Shown piece after piece: positions 7,251 through 14,500 of a stretch of 27,660 bases of DNA; the first letter of the stretch is position 1, and each line of letters starts with the position of its first letter. The DNA lies in contig JAVKSM010000030.1 in the NCBI GenBank assembly GCA_039583705.1, positions 1 through 27,660 of the forward strand. The letters run 5' to 3'. The position numbers and the translations under genes were made by a program. The notes beneath the pieces were generated by a model. The model did no database searches. It saw only the letters and a program-made list of their open reading frames with translations, and had not been told where the DNA came from. Source of the DNA: JAVKSM01 sp039583705. GTDB lineage: Bacteria > Actinomycetota > Actinomycetes > Mycobacteriales > Pseudonocardiaceae.

Positions 7251-7391
7251 TCAGGGCGCGCGAAGCTTCCTGGGTCGCGGCTGTGGACAGTACATGCTCC
7301 ACGCCGGCTGGAGCTGTCGGCCGGGCCGGTGGGCGCCACCTCGCCTCCGGGAGGAAAGGCGAGCACGGAGGGCGCGAAGAACCGCGATCAT
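7251..7391 (-). CDS. Possible 46-residue basic peptide gene
   Basis: From ATG 7391 a 46-residue, strongly basic frame runs to TGA at 7251-7253. It begins MIAVLRALRARLSSRRRGG and ends in PRPRKLRAP, with a Tyr-Cys-Pro-Gln motif near residue 34. GAAAGGG lies 9 bases upstream. It would be the first gene of the leftward transcript that continues into the 81-residue gene. Two other minus-strand frames are open here as well, so coding status is uncertain and the leader may simply be untranslated. Confidence 0.35.
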   Translation of the reverse strand: MIAVLRALRARLSSRRRGGAHRPGRQLQPAWSMYCPQPRPRKLRAP

Positions 7392-7434
7392 CACCCCTAC
7401 CCTTTCTCACGTCGTGCTCCTTGACTGTCGCGTA

Positions 7435-7463
7435 ACGATACGCATCAGAGCTTGCGGCTGCAA
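7435..7463 (-). promoter_or_regulatory. Candidate leftward promoter embedded in a palindrome
   Basis: On the minus strand, TTGCAG (7463-7458) and TATCGT (7440-7435) are separated by exactly 17 bases. The -35 box lies in the loop of the 7442-7485 inverted repeat, so a protein bound to the repeat would compete with polymerase. The transcript would cover the 46- and 81-residue frames. Confidence 0.45.
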
Positions 7464-7485
7464 GTGCAGTTGCAAGCTCTGATGC
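7442..7485. promoter_or_regulatory. 14-bp perfect inverted repeat, likely operator
   Basis: GCATCAGAGCTTGC (7442-7455) and GCAAGCTCTGATGC (7472-7485) are perfect reverse complements around a 16-base spacer. The spacer contains CTGCAAGTGCAG. On the minus strand the repeat covers the -35 box and spacer of the predicted promoter. It lies 64 bases from the 3' end of the XRE regulator gene, which is a candidate binder, though this is inference. The remainder of 7133-7549 shows no other gene I can support. Confidence 0.6.
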
Positions 7486-7549
7486 ACGGTGGGGCGAGCG
7501 CCGGCTCATAGCGCCGGCAGGCAGTCCGGATGGGGAGAGCGCGAGAGTC

Positions 7550-8461
7550 TCAGATCTCGGCGCGCGCCTTTGAGAGGAGCTGGCGGGACCGGTCAGGGGT
7601 CTCGGCGTCCACCGTCAGCCGGTCGACGACCCGGCCGTACATCTCGACTTCCTCGCGGCGGTCGAGGTAGAGCGCGCGGGTGAGGTGCTCGATGTACACG
7701 ATGTCCGGCAGTTCGGGCTCCGCGAACCGGAGCATGGTGAAAGCACCCTCGGCGGCATACCCACTCAGGCGATACGGCAGGACCTGCAACGTGACGTTGG
7801 GTAGTTTCGTAATTTCGAGCAGGTGCTCGAGCTGCGCAAACAGCACGCGCCGCCCCCCGATCGGGCGGTGCAGGACGGACTCGTCGATGATCGCCCACAG
7901 GGCGGGCGAATGTGCCCGGCCGAGTCTCTTCTGGCGCTGCGCCCGCAGCGCGACCAGACGTTCCCTCGCCTCGGCGGTCAGCTCCGGCCTGCCGTGGGTG
8001 GCGATCGCCCTCGTGTAGCTCTCGGTCTGCAGCAGGCCGGGGACGAACTGCAGCTCGTAGGTCTGCACCCGCGAGGCCGACTCCTCGAGCCCCACGTAGT
8101 CCTGGAACCAGTGCGGCATCAGGTCCGTGTAGCGATACCACCAGCCGGGCTGCTGCGACCGCCGGACGGTCTCGAGGAACATCTCCCGCTCGCCGGGGTC
8201 GGTGACCCCGTACACCGTGAGCAGGTCGGCGACGTCCCGCTCCTTCAACTTGACCTTGCCCAGCTCCAGCCGCGAGATCTTCGACTCCGAACCCCGGATG
8301 GCATAGCCGGCTTCGGCCCGGGAGATGTCGGCCGCCTCCCGCAGTCGCCGGAGCTGGGCGCCGAGCACGATGCGACGGGCGGTGGGGCCGGTGTCCCGCT
8401 CGCCACGATGACCCTCGCCACGATGGCCACCGGACGGGTCAGATGGACTGCTGATCTCCAT
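7550..8461 (-). CDS. XRE-family regulator with DUF5753 domain (Scr1-like)
   Basis: This is a 303-residue cytoplasmic regulator. An N-terminal disordered stretch is followed by a helix-turn-helix of the XRE type at about residues 35-90 (GAQLRRLREAADISRAEAGYAI, then SESKISRLELGKVKLKERDV). The C-terminal DUF5753 domain has its usual landmarks: QDYVGLEESASRVQTYE, FVPGLLQTESYTRAI, the HRPIGGRRVLFAQLEHL segment, and LDRREEVEMY. ATG at 8461 has GGAGGAG four bases before it, so a longer start at 8491 is less likely. The gene is divergent from a SAV2177-type methyltransferase and lies near a DUF397 gene; both families commonly accompany such regulators in actinomycetes. A DUF397 partner would be expected to modulate its activity. 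Confidence 0.92.
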   Translation of the reverse strand: MEISSPSDPSGGHRGEGHRGERDTGPTARRIVLGAQLRRLREAADISRAEAGYAIRGSESKISRLELGKVKLKERDVADLLTVYGVTDPGEREMFLETVRRSQQPGWWYRYTDLMPHWFQDYVGLEESASRVQTYELQFVPGLLQTESYTRAIATHGRPELTAEARERLVALRAQRQKRLGRAHSPALWAIIDESVLHRPIGGRRVLFAQLEHLLEITKLPNVTLQVLPYRLSGYAAEGAFTMLRFAEPELPDIVYIEHLTRALYLDRREEVEMYGRVVDRLTVDAETPDRSRQLLSKARAEI

Positions 8462-8677
8462 GCTTCTCCTCCCGAGATGGATCGGGGCCACGCCGACCCG
8501 ACCAGGTACCGGGGACCCGCCACGGGATACGCTAGTGGCACTGCGCTCGCGCCTCGCTCACCCCCGGCCGGCTGGTCGCGGACGAGACCGGCCTCTCCTG
8601 AAGGGCACACCGTCCCGATCCACCAACCTGCGCTGGCCGCATCCGCCACGGTCCACGATCCATGAGGTTTGGGCATC

Positions 8678-9508
8678 ATGACCGATCCCCGGTTCGACGA
8701 TGCGGTGCCGCATTACATCGACACCACGAAGGCGAGCATCGCGAGGGTCTACGACGCGTTCCTCGGCGGCAAGGAGAACTACGAGATCGACCGGGAGGTG
8801 CTGCGGCGGGTCCAGCGGGCCGCGCCCGAGGCCATCCGGCTCGGCTCGGACAACCGGAAGTTCCTCATTCGCGCGACGCGATTCCTGGCAGGGCAGGCGG
8901 GGATCCGGCAGTTCCTGGACTGTGGGTCCGGTCTGCCGACCGCCGAGAACACCCATCAGATCGCCCAGCACATCCGACCCGACGCGAGCGTGGTGTACGT
9001 CGACAACGACCCGGTGGTGCTGGCACACGGACGGGCGCTGCTCGCGGAGAACGACCAGAGCCATATCGTGTCGGCGGACATCTTCCAGCCGCGTGAGGTG
9101 CTCGACAACGAGCAGGTCCGCCGGCACCTCGACCTCTCGGCGCCGATAGCCCTCCTCCAGGTCGGGACCCTGCACCATTACGATGGCGAGCGCAGCCCGG
9201 GCGACATCATGCGGGAGTACGTCGACGGCCTGGCCTCCGGGTCGTATGTGGTCGTCAGCCACTTCTTCGACCCGCAGGACAGCGAGCACAGCCCGCTCGC
9301 CCGGAAGTTGGAGGACGCCTTCCTGCACAGCCCCATGGGCACCGGGCGGTTCCGGAGCCGTGCCGAGATCGAGAGTATGTTCCCCGGCCTCGAGATGGTC
9401 CGGCCCGGTCTGGTCCGCTGCGTCGACTGGTGGCCGGACGGTCCACGGCTGCGGCCGCTGGACGAGGTGCAGTACTGCATCGCCGGCGGCATCGGACGCA
9501 AGCCCTGA
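8678..9508 (+). CDS. SAV2177-family SAM-dependent methyltransferase (DUF574 type)
   Basis: This 276-residue protein belongs to an actinomycete methyltransferase family of unknown substrate. The typical opening is present (ARVYDAFLGGKENYEIDRE), then an LGSDNRKFLIRATRFLAGQ segment, the SAM-binding motif FLDCGSGLPTAENTHQ, the acidic strand VVYVDNDPVVLAHGRALL, and the conserved GTLHHY motif. ATG at 8678 follows GAGG. The gene diverges from the XRE regulator across 216 bases (8462-8677), which must hold both promoters; I could not assign their boxes with confidence. In the genomes I know, this family is often found beside XRE/DUF397 pairs, which fits here. Confidence 0.9.
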   Translation: MTDPRFDDAVPHYIDTTKASIARVYDAFLGGKENYEIDREVLRRVQRAAPEAIRLGSDNRKFLIRATRFLAGQAGIRQFLDCGSGLPTAENTHQIAQHIRPDASVVYVDNDPVVLAHGRALLAENDQSHIVSADIFQPREVLDNEQVRRHLDLSAPIALLQVGTLHHYDGERSPGDIMREYVDGLASGSYVVVSHFFDPQDSEHSPLARKLEDAFLHSPMGTGRFRSRAEIESMFPGLEMVRPGLVRCVDWWPDGPRLRPLDEVQYCIAGGIGRKP

Positions 9509-9633
9509 CCACCTCCCCGGAACGTCCGCCTGGAACCCCCACCCCGGCGAGTCCCCCGTCGGCGCGACCGGGAGCGCCTCGGAACAGCCGACGCCGCTTC
9601 GTGGATGCCGAGTCCGACGACCGGATCCCCGAC

Positions 9634-9699
9634 CGGTCCTCGGCCCGGGCGGATCCCTGGGCCGGGCGGTCCTCGGCCCGGGCGGATCCCTGGCCCGGG
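9634..9699 (+). repeat. Two tandem 33-bp GC-rich units
   Basis: A 33-bp unit starting CGGTCCTCGGCCCGGGCGGA occurs at 9634-9666 and 9667-9699 with one mismatch. Each contains the palindrome GGCCCGGGC (imperfect) and GGATCC. They lie in the 246-base gap between the methyltransferase and the BrkB-type gene, which holds no other gene I can support. They may fold into stems and act as a terminator. Confidence 0.8.
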
Positions 9700-9754
9700 G
9701 GGCCGTCGGACAGGTGGGGGTGGCTATCTGCGCCCGATGGGGTATTAGGGGGGC

Positions 9755-10825
9755 ATGGGTGGCGAGGTGGCGCAGGACCCCGGGATGGATCGGGACGCTG
9801 GTCGGGCGTCGGGTGGCGGGTCGGGTTCGGGCTCGGTAGCTGGTCTGCTGGCGCGGGTCGACGACTACCAGCGGCACCATTCGTGGGTGGGGCTGCCCTT
9901 CGGGGTCTTCAAGAAGTTCGGTGATGACCAGGCCGGCAACCTCGCGGCCCTGATGGCCTACTACGCCTTCTTCTCGATCTTCCCGCTGCTGCTGGCGCTG
10001 ACCACCATCCTGGGCTATGTCCTGGCCGGTCATCCCGGCTTGGAGCAACGGGTCTTCGGCACCGCGCTCGGCCAGTTCCCGATCATCGGGCAGCACAACG
10101 CCACCCGGCCGCTCACCGGGAACCCGGCCGGTCTGGTGATCGGCCTGGTCCTGACGATCTGGAGCGGGCTGGGGGCGGCCCAGATGGCCCAGCAGGCGTT
10201 CAACACGATCTACGGCGTGCCGCGGGTCGAGTGGCCGGGGTTCGTGCCCCGGTTGCTGCGCAGCCTCGAGGTGGTGGTCGTCGGCGGGCTGGGGCTCATC
10301 GTGACCACCCTGCTGCAGGGGGCGGTGAGCGGCGCCAACGTCTACGGCCTCCGCCTCGGCGTGGTCGGGGCCGCCGTGGGTGCCGTCATCGGGGTCCTCC
10401 TCAACACGGCCGTGTTCACCTATCTGTTCCGGCGCCTGACGATCCGGTCGCCGAGATGGCGTGAGGTGATCGTGGGTGCGACGGTCGCCGCCATCGCGTG
10501 GTTCGCGCTGCAGAAGATCGGGACCAGCCTGGTGAACAGCAAGGTCAACGGCGCGCAGAGCACCTACGGCACCTTTGCCGTGGTCATCGGCCTGCTGTTC
10601 TGGTTCTACCTGCTCGCGCAGATCACGCTGTACTGCGCGGAGGTCAACGTCGTGCTCAGCCGGCGGCTGTGGCCACGCAGCCTGCGGAGCCTGACGGAGT
10701 CCCGGGCGCACACCACCGCCGACCGCCGTGCCTACCAGAGCTACCCGCAACTCGAACGCCAGGTCCACAACATGAGCGTCCAGGCCCACGGCAGTGACGA
10801 GAAGGAGACCGGGCCAACCCCGTGA
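9755..10825 (+). CDS. YihY/BrkB-family integral membrane protein
   Basis: This is a 356-residue inner membrane protein of the YihY (BrkB) family, whose transport or other role is not settled. Family hallmarks are GVFKKFGDDQAGNLAALMAY (about residues 49-68) followed by the first helix with YYAFFSIFPLLLALTT. The middle has GLGAAQMAQQAFNTIYGVPR and the C-terminal half has NSKVNGAQSTYGTFAVVIGL before the last helix. Six hydrophobic helices can be counted, with a basic cytoplasmic tail. ATG at 9755 lies after AGGGGGG; an internal ATG at 9785 is possible because residues 1-30 are low-complexity Gly/Ser. It is probably monocistronic. Confidence 0.92.
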   Translation: MGGEVAQDPGMDRDAGRASGGGSGSGSVAGLLARVDDYQRHHSWVGLPFGVFKKFGDDQAGNLAALMAYYAFFSIFPLLLALTTILGYVLAGHPGLEQRVFGTALGQFPIIGQHNATRPLTGNPAGLVIGLVLTIWSGLGAAQMAQQAFNTIYGVPRVEWPGFVPRLLRSLEVVVVGGLGLIVTTLLQGAVSGANVYGLRLGVVGAAVGAVIGVLLNTAVFTYLFRRLTIRSPRWREVIVGATVAAIAWFALQKIGTSLVNSKVNGAQSTYGTFAVVIGLLFWFYLLAQITLYCAEVNVVLSRRLWPRSLRSLTESRAHTTADRRAYQSYPQLERQVHNMSVQAHGSDEKETGPTP

Positions 10826-11027
10826 ACTTCCACCCCCGGAAGACCAGTTCCGGCTCGTGATCGACCCGGCCGACGGCGAGCCATTCCATCTCCTGCCATA
10901 CCTTATCGGGTGGCACCGCGATACCCGGCGGGAACAAGAAGTGGACGGTGAGCTGCTGGCTGCCGCGGGAAGAGGCCACGCTTCCGCTGGACGCCGCGGG
11001 CCAGGAGGCGTGCAGCGGGGCCGCTAA
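10794..11027 (+). CDS. Doubtful small open frame after the BrkB gene
   Basis: A 77-residue frame from GTG 10794 overlaps the BrkB tail and continues into the gap before the tRNA gene. Its middle reads like protein (EDQFRLVIDPADGEPFHLLPY), but its end is Gly/Arg repeat typical of a spurious high-GC frame. An opposing minus-strand frame covers the same DNA. It could be a gene remnant. Otherwise I see nothing in 10826-11052. Confidence 0.2.
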   Translation: MTRRRPGQPRELPPPEDQFRLVIDPADGEPFHLLPYLIGWHRDTRREQEVDGELLAAAGRGHASAGRRGPGGVQRGR

Positions 11028-11052
11028 CGCTGGCGTCGGCGTGGTGACAGCG

Positions 11053-11126
11053 TGGAGCGAGCGACGGGAATCGAACCCGCGTCTACAGCTTGGGAAGCTG
11101 TCATTCTACCATTGAACTACGCTCGC
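11053..11126 (-). tRNA. tRNA-Gly (anticodon CCC) with encoded CCA
   Basis: The minus strand folds as a full tRNA. The acceptor stem is GCGAGCG with CGCTCGC. A D arm (GTTC...GAAT) follows, then an anticodon stem ACAGC/GCTGT around the loop TTCCCAA, which gives anticodon CCC. The T arm has GCGGG-TTCGATT-CCCGT. The discriminator T is followed by genome-encoded CCA. It reads GGG glycine codons, which are frequent in this GC-rich DNA. Confidence 0.93.
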
Positions 11127-11349
11127 CTGGCGGACCGAGCTTACACCTCGGTCGCTCTGCCCGGCTCAGGTACCGCCGGTCAGGCCGGGCCTGCACCACG
11201 GCTCACGGTGTGGAAGCTGTGACGGAGGGTTATGGGTTCATACTCGGTAAGGTGAAGGCCCGGCGGGTATCTCGCTGTCGATCGAAGGATGTGTTGAGTA
11301 GCCTGGTCACGAAGCAGGGGTCCGGCCACACCGGACGTGGGGGCTCCAC

Positions 11350-11940
11350 ATGAATGCAACCGGCGAGACGGCCACGACGGCAGGCGCCGTCCACCCCGAG
11401 GTGATGGTCGTCGTGGCGACCGGCCGGGATGCGGCCGGGTGGGCGCCGATGGCTGCCGAGGTGGGCGTGCGCAGTGGCGTCCACACCCTCGTCGTCGCCA
11501 CCGGGATGGCGTCCATCCTCGTCGACGACATGCTCGGCGCCGCTGGCGTGCCTGCGGCCGTCACCTTGCTCGTCGACCGCCCGGCCCGGTCTGCCGCCGA
11601 CGAGCTCGCCCTGCTGCTGACCCGCCTGGACCGGCTGGTCGAGGAGCGCCGCCCGGACGCGGTCCTCGTCCACGGCGGCAGCCTGGCCGCGCTCGCCGCG
11701 GCCCAGGCGGCGTTCTGGCGCGGCATCCCGGTGATCCACCTGGAGGCGCCCGACAGCGCCCCGCCGGGGCCGTTCCCCGAGTCGGCCACCCGGACACTGC
11801 TCAGCCGCATCGCCACCGTCTCCCTCCGCTCGCCCGACGCCGCGACCGTCGGGGAAGCCCTGGCGCGGATCTCTTCCGCCGCGCCGGACGGTCCAGGGCG
11901 CCAGGCGGTCCCGGTGCCGACCGGCGCGGCGATCGCCTGA
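11350..11940 (+). CDS. UDP-GlcNAc 2-epimerase-like protein, N-terminal domain only
   Basis: This 196-residue protein resembles the N-terminal Rossmann half of UDP-N-acetylglucosamine 2-epimerases (full length about 370). Visible similarity lies in the strand-helix units RPDAVLVHGGSLAALAAAQAA (93-113) and the following GIPVIHLEAPDSAPPGPFPESATR. These parallel the family's G-D-T/S and H-x-E-A-G-L-R...PFPEE-x-N-R segments. The glycines of HxEAGLR are lost (HLEAPDS), and the whole C-terminal nucleotide-sugar-binding half is missing. It ends cleanly at TGA, so it is either a dedicated short paralogue or a decayed gene. ATG at 11350 follows GTGGGGG. Catalytic activity is unlikely. Confidence 0.65.
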   Translation: MNATGETATTAGAVHPEVMVVVATGRDAAGWAPMAAEVGVRSGVHTLVVATGMASILVDDMLGAAGVPAAVTLLVDRPARSAADELALLLTRLDRLVEERRPDAVLVHGGSLAALAAAQAAFWRGIPVIHLEAPDSAPPGPFPESATRTLLSRIATVSLRSPDAATVGEALARISSAAPDGPGRQAVPVPTGAAIA

Positions 11941-11956
11941 CCGAATCTTTGTGGTT

Positions 11957-11978
11957 GACCTGCGCTAACGCTTAGGTC
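11957..11978 (+). promoter_or_regulatory. Imperfect dyad just before the diguanylate cyclase gene
   Basis: GACCTGCG-CTAA-CGC-TT-AGGTC forms an inverted repeat interrupted by two bases, 21 bases before the GTG start. TTGACC at 11955-11960 overlaps it and could be a -35 box, but I find no well-spaced -10 box. An operator for the cyclase gene is possible. Confidence 0.3.
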
Positions 11979-11999
11979 GGGCGATCAGATGAACAGGGC

Positions 12000-13796
12000 G
12001 TGCGGCAGTTGGTGGGGGAGGACCCGCCCGGTGATGTCCGTCGTCCGCGGCTGGTCACGGAGGTCCGCCGGCTCGGCATCGTCGTGACCGTCGGCGCGTT
12101 GGTCATTGTGCTCCTCGTCGCCTGCCGCCTCGCTTTCGTCGCATTCGTGTCGCTGCCGGAGACCGCGGAGCTGCAGCAGGGCCTCGTTGCGTTGGAGAAC
12201 GCCAACCAGGCGCTGCTCGACGAGGAGACCGGGCTGCGCGCCTTCGTCTCGACCTCCGACCAGAGCTTCCTCGCCCCCTACGCGGTCGCCCAGTCGGTCA
12301 TCACCGCCTCGAACGCCGGGATGCAGCGGCTGCTCGCCGCGCCGACGTTGCGCGGCGGCGTGCTCGACCTGCTGCTCGCGCAACAGCAGTGGCAGCGTGG
12401 GTGGGCCCAGCCCGCCCGCAACCTGCAGGTCGGGGGCGATGAGAAGGCGTTCCTGCTGCAGGGGAAGTCGCTGTTCGACCAGTACGAGGAACAGCACGCC
12501 CAGCTCCGGGCCGACCTGATCGCCGCGCTGGAGGATGCCCAGGGCAGGGACGGCGTCCTGCAGTGGGCGGTCGGCATCGCCGTCCTCGTCGTCGCGCTCG
12601 CCACCCTCGCGCTGGCGCTGCGCGAGCGTCACCGGATGCAGCGCAACGTCGTGGCTCCGGTCAACGGCCTGCTCGCGTCGATGCGCGATATCCAGGACGG
12701 TCGACTGGTGCCGCCGGCCCCGGTCGACGGGTGGGCCGAGCTCACCGGGCTTCGCGACGGCCTGGCCGACATGATCACGAATCTGCGCCGGGAGCGGGAG
12801 GAGAGCGAGGCGCACGCCAACCGCCTCATCGCGCAGACCGAGCGGCTGCGGACCATCCTCGTGATGGCCCGGGAGATCGGCGGCAGCCTCAACGTCCGCT
12901 ACGTCAGCGAGACGACCGTGCAGGCCGTCGTCCGGCTCACCGGTGGGCCCGCACTGCTCTGGATGGTCGACGACGAGCACGTCGGCCTCCAGGTGGCCCA
13001 TGACTCGCGGCGTGGTCCGGTGCTGCCCGATGAGGGTGAGCGTTGCGACCTCGGGGTCGGGCTCGTCGGCCGGGCCGCCAAGTACGGCCAGGTCGCCCGC
13101 GGTGACGGGGAGGTCGACGGTTGTGACGGTGTCGCCGTGCCGCTGGTGGTGGGTGCGCGGGTCGTCGGCGTGCTGCAGTGCGGGACGGACCATGAGCACG
13201 ACGTCGGCGTGGCCGCGGTCGGCGCTGTCGAGCTGCTCGCCACCCTGGCGGGAGCCGCGATCGAGGCGTCCCGGCTGCACGCCGCCACCGAGCGGCTGTC
13301 CCAGGTCGACCCGCTCACCTCGCTGGCCAACCGACGTCGGCTCAACACCGACCTGGCCAGCGCGATCGCCGGCGCCAACCGTCACGGTCATCCCATGGCC
13401 CTGGTGATGCTCGACCTGGACCACTTCAAGGAGCTCAACGACCGCTACGGCCACCAGCAGGGCGACGCTGTGCTGCAGGAGGTCGCCGCCGTGCTGCAGG
13501 CTGAGGTGCGCGACGGTGAGACCGCCTACCGCTGGGGCGGCGAGGAGTTCGCCGTCCTGGTGAGCATCGGCGACGCGGCCGAGGCCGAACACCTGTCCGA
13601 GCGGCTGCGCGATCGCATCGAATGCGCCTTCGCCCGCAACGGCCACCAACTCGTCACGGCGTCGTTCGGGGTCGCCGGGCTGCCCGAGGACGCCGAGGAC
13701 GGCGAGACGCTCATAGCGCTGGCGGACCAGGCGCTGTACGAGGCGAAGAACACCGGTCGTAACCGGGTGGTGCTGGCGAAGAAGCTGCCGACCTGA
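12000..13796 (+). CDS. Membrane diguanylate cyclase (CHASE3-HAMP-GAF-GGDEF)
   Basis: This 598-residue membrane sensor makes cyclic di-GMP from two GTP. Its order is a transmembrane helix (about 25-48), an extracytoplasmic CHASE3-like helical sensor (50-185, with ANQALLDEETGLRAFVST), a second helix (188-207), a HAMP region, a coiled coil, a GAF domain (285-425) and a GGDEF domain. In the last, DPLTSLANRR (437-446), LDLDHFKELND (471-481) and the active-site GGEEF (513-517) are intact, so activity is expected. The inhibitory I-site, normally RxxD, is RDGE at 504-507. The start is GTG 12000, with only a weak ribosome site; a nearby ATG at 11989 is in another frame. Confidence 0.9.
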   Translation: MRQLVGEDPPGDVRRPRLVTEVRRLGIVVTVGALVIVLLVACRLAFVAFVSLPETAELQQGLVALENANQALLDEETGLRAFVSTSDQSFLAPYAVAQSVITASNAGMQRLLAAPTLRGGVLDLLLAQQQWQRGWAQPARNLQVGGDEKAFLLQGKSLFDQYEEQHAQLRADLIAALEDAQGRDGVLQWAVGIAVLVVALATLALALRERHRMQRNVVAPVNGLLASMRDIQDGRLVPPAPVDGWAELTGLRDGLADMITNLRREREESEAHANRLIAQTERLRTILVMAREIGGSLNVRYVSETTVQAVVRLTGGPALLWMVDDEHVGLQVAHDSRRGPVLPDEGERCDLGVGLVGRAAKYGQVARGDGEVDGCDGVAVPLVVGARVVGVLQCGTDHEHDVGVAAVGAVELLATLAGAAIEASRLHAATERLSQVDPLTSLANRRRLNTDLASAIAGANRHGHPMALVMLDLDHFKELNDRYGHQQGDAVLQEVAAVLQAEVRDGETAYRWGGEEFAVLVSIGDAAEAEHLSERLRDRIECAFARNGHQLVTASFGVAGLPEDAEDGETLIALADQALYEAKNTGRNRVVLAKKLPT

Positions 13797-13840
13797 GCGG
13801 TCGCGTCCGCCCTGGTGCTCCGGGCCGGCACGCCCGGGGC

Positions 13841-13859
13841 GCACGCCGGACCGGCGTGC
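13841..13859. terminator. Bidirectional terminator-like palindrome
   Basis: GCACGCCGG-A-CCGGCGTGC is a perfect palindrome with a single central base, which folds as an 8-bp stem with a 3-base loop. It lies in the 73-base gap between the convergent cyclase and dcd genes, so it can serve both transcripts. Confidence 0.6.
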
Positions 13860-13869
13860 ACGGGGGTGC

Positions 13870-14445
13870 TCAGTCCAGGCCGCGGCGGAAGTCCTTGTGG
13901 GAGCGCGACGGGGTCGGCCCGCGCTGGTCCTGGTACCGGGAGCCGTAGACCGGCGAGCCGTAAGGGTGCTCCGCGGGCGAGGAGAGGCGGAACAGGCACA
14001 GTTGACCCACCTTCATCCCCGGCCAGAGCATGATCGGCAGGTTCGCGACGTTGGACAGCTCCAGGGTGACGTGGCCCGAGAAACCCGGGTCGATGAACCC
14101 CGCGGTGGAGTGGGTGAGCAACCCCAGCCGGCCCAGGCTCGACCTGCCTTCCAAGCGCCCGGCGAGGTCGTCCGGTAGCGAGATCAGCTCGTAGCTGGAG
14201 CCGAGCACGAACTCACCGGGATGCAGGACGAACGGCTCGTCGTCCGGCGCGGTGACCGGCCGGGTGAGGTCGTCCTGCTGCAGCGCCGGGTCGATGTGCG
14301 TGTAGCGGTGGTTGACGAAGGTGCGGAAGTGCCGGTCCAGGCGCAGGTCGACGCTGGAGGGCTGCAGCAGCGTCTCGTCGTAGGGCTCCAGCCGCACCCG
14401 GCCGGCTGCGATCTCGGCGCGGATGTCCCGGTCGGAGAGCAGCAC
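13870..14445 (-). CDS. dcd: dCTP deaminase (probably dUMP-forming)
   Basis: This 191-residue enzyme deaminates dCTP to feed dTMP synthesis. The start MLLSDRDIRAEI, the LQPSSVDLRLDRHFRTF strand, the GRSSLGRLGLL segment (100-110) and HSTAGFIDPGFSGHVTLEL with the catalytic Glu near 129 are all canonical. The C-terminus (YGSRYQDQRGPTPSRSHKDF) closes the active site. Actinobacterial members such as Mycobacterium Rv0321 are bifunctional, turning dCTP directly to dUMP, and this protein's HSTAG region looks the same; that activity is inferred. GTG at 14445 is chosen because it gives the usual family N-terminus, although the ribosome site is poor. Confidence 0.94.
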   Translation of the reverse strand: MLLSDRDIRAEIAAGRVRLEPYDETLLQPSSVDLRLDRHFRTFVNHRYTHIDPALQQDDLTRPVTAPDDEPFVLHPGEFVLGSSYELISLPDDLAGRLEGRSSLGRLGLLTHSTAGFIDPGFSGHVTLELSNVANLPIMLWPGMKVGQLCLFRLSSPAEHPYGSPVYGSRYQDQRGPTPSRSHKDFRRGLD

Positions 14446-14500
14446 GGCCTGGAGGGTAGCGGCGGGTGCGCCGGGTCGACCCTGGGCCGGCCGTGCCGGG

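Noticed and set aside
8558..10789. 743-codon minus-strand frame
   Set aside because: It covers the antisense of the methyltransferase and BrkB-type genes, both of which have clear family motifs, and it shows no recognisable domain.
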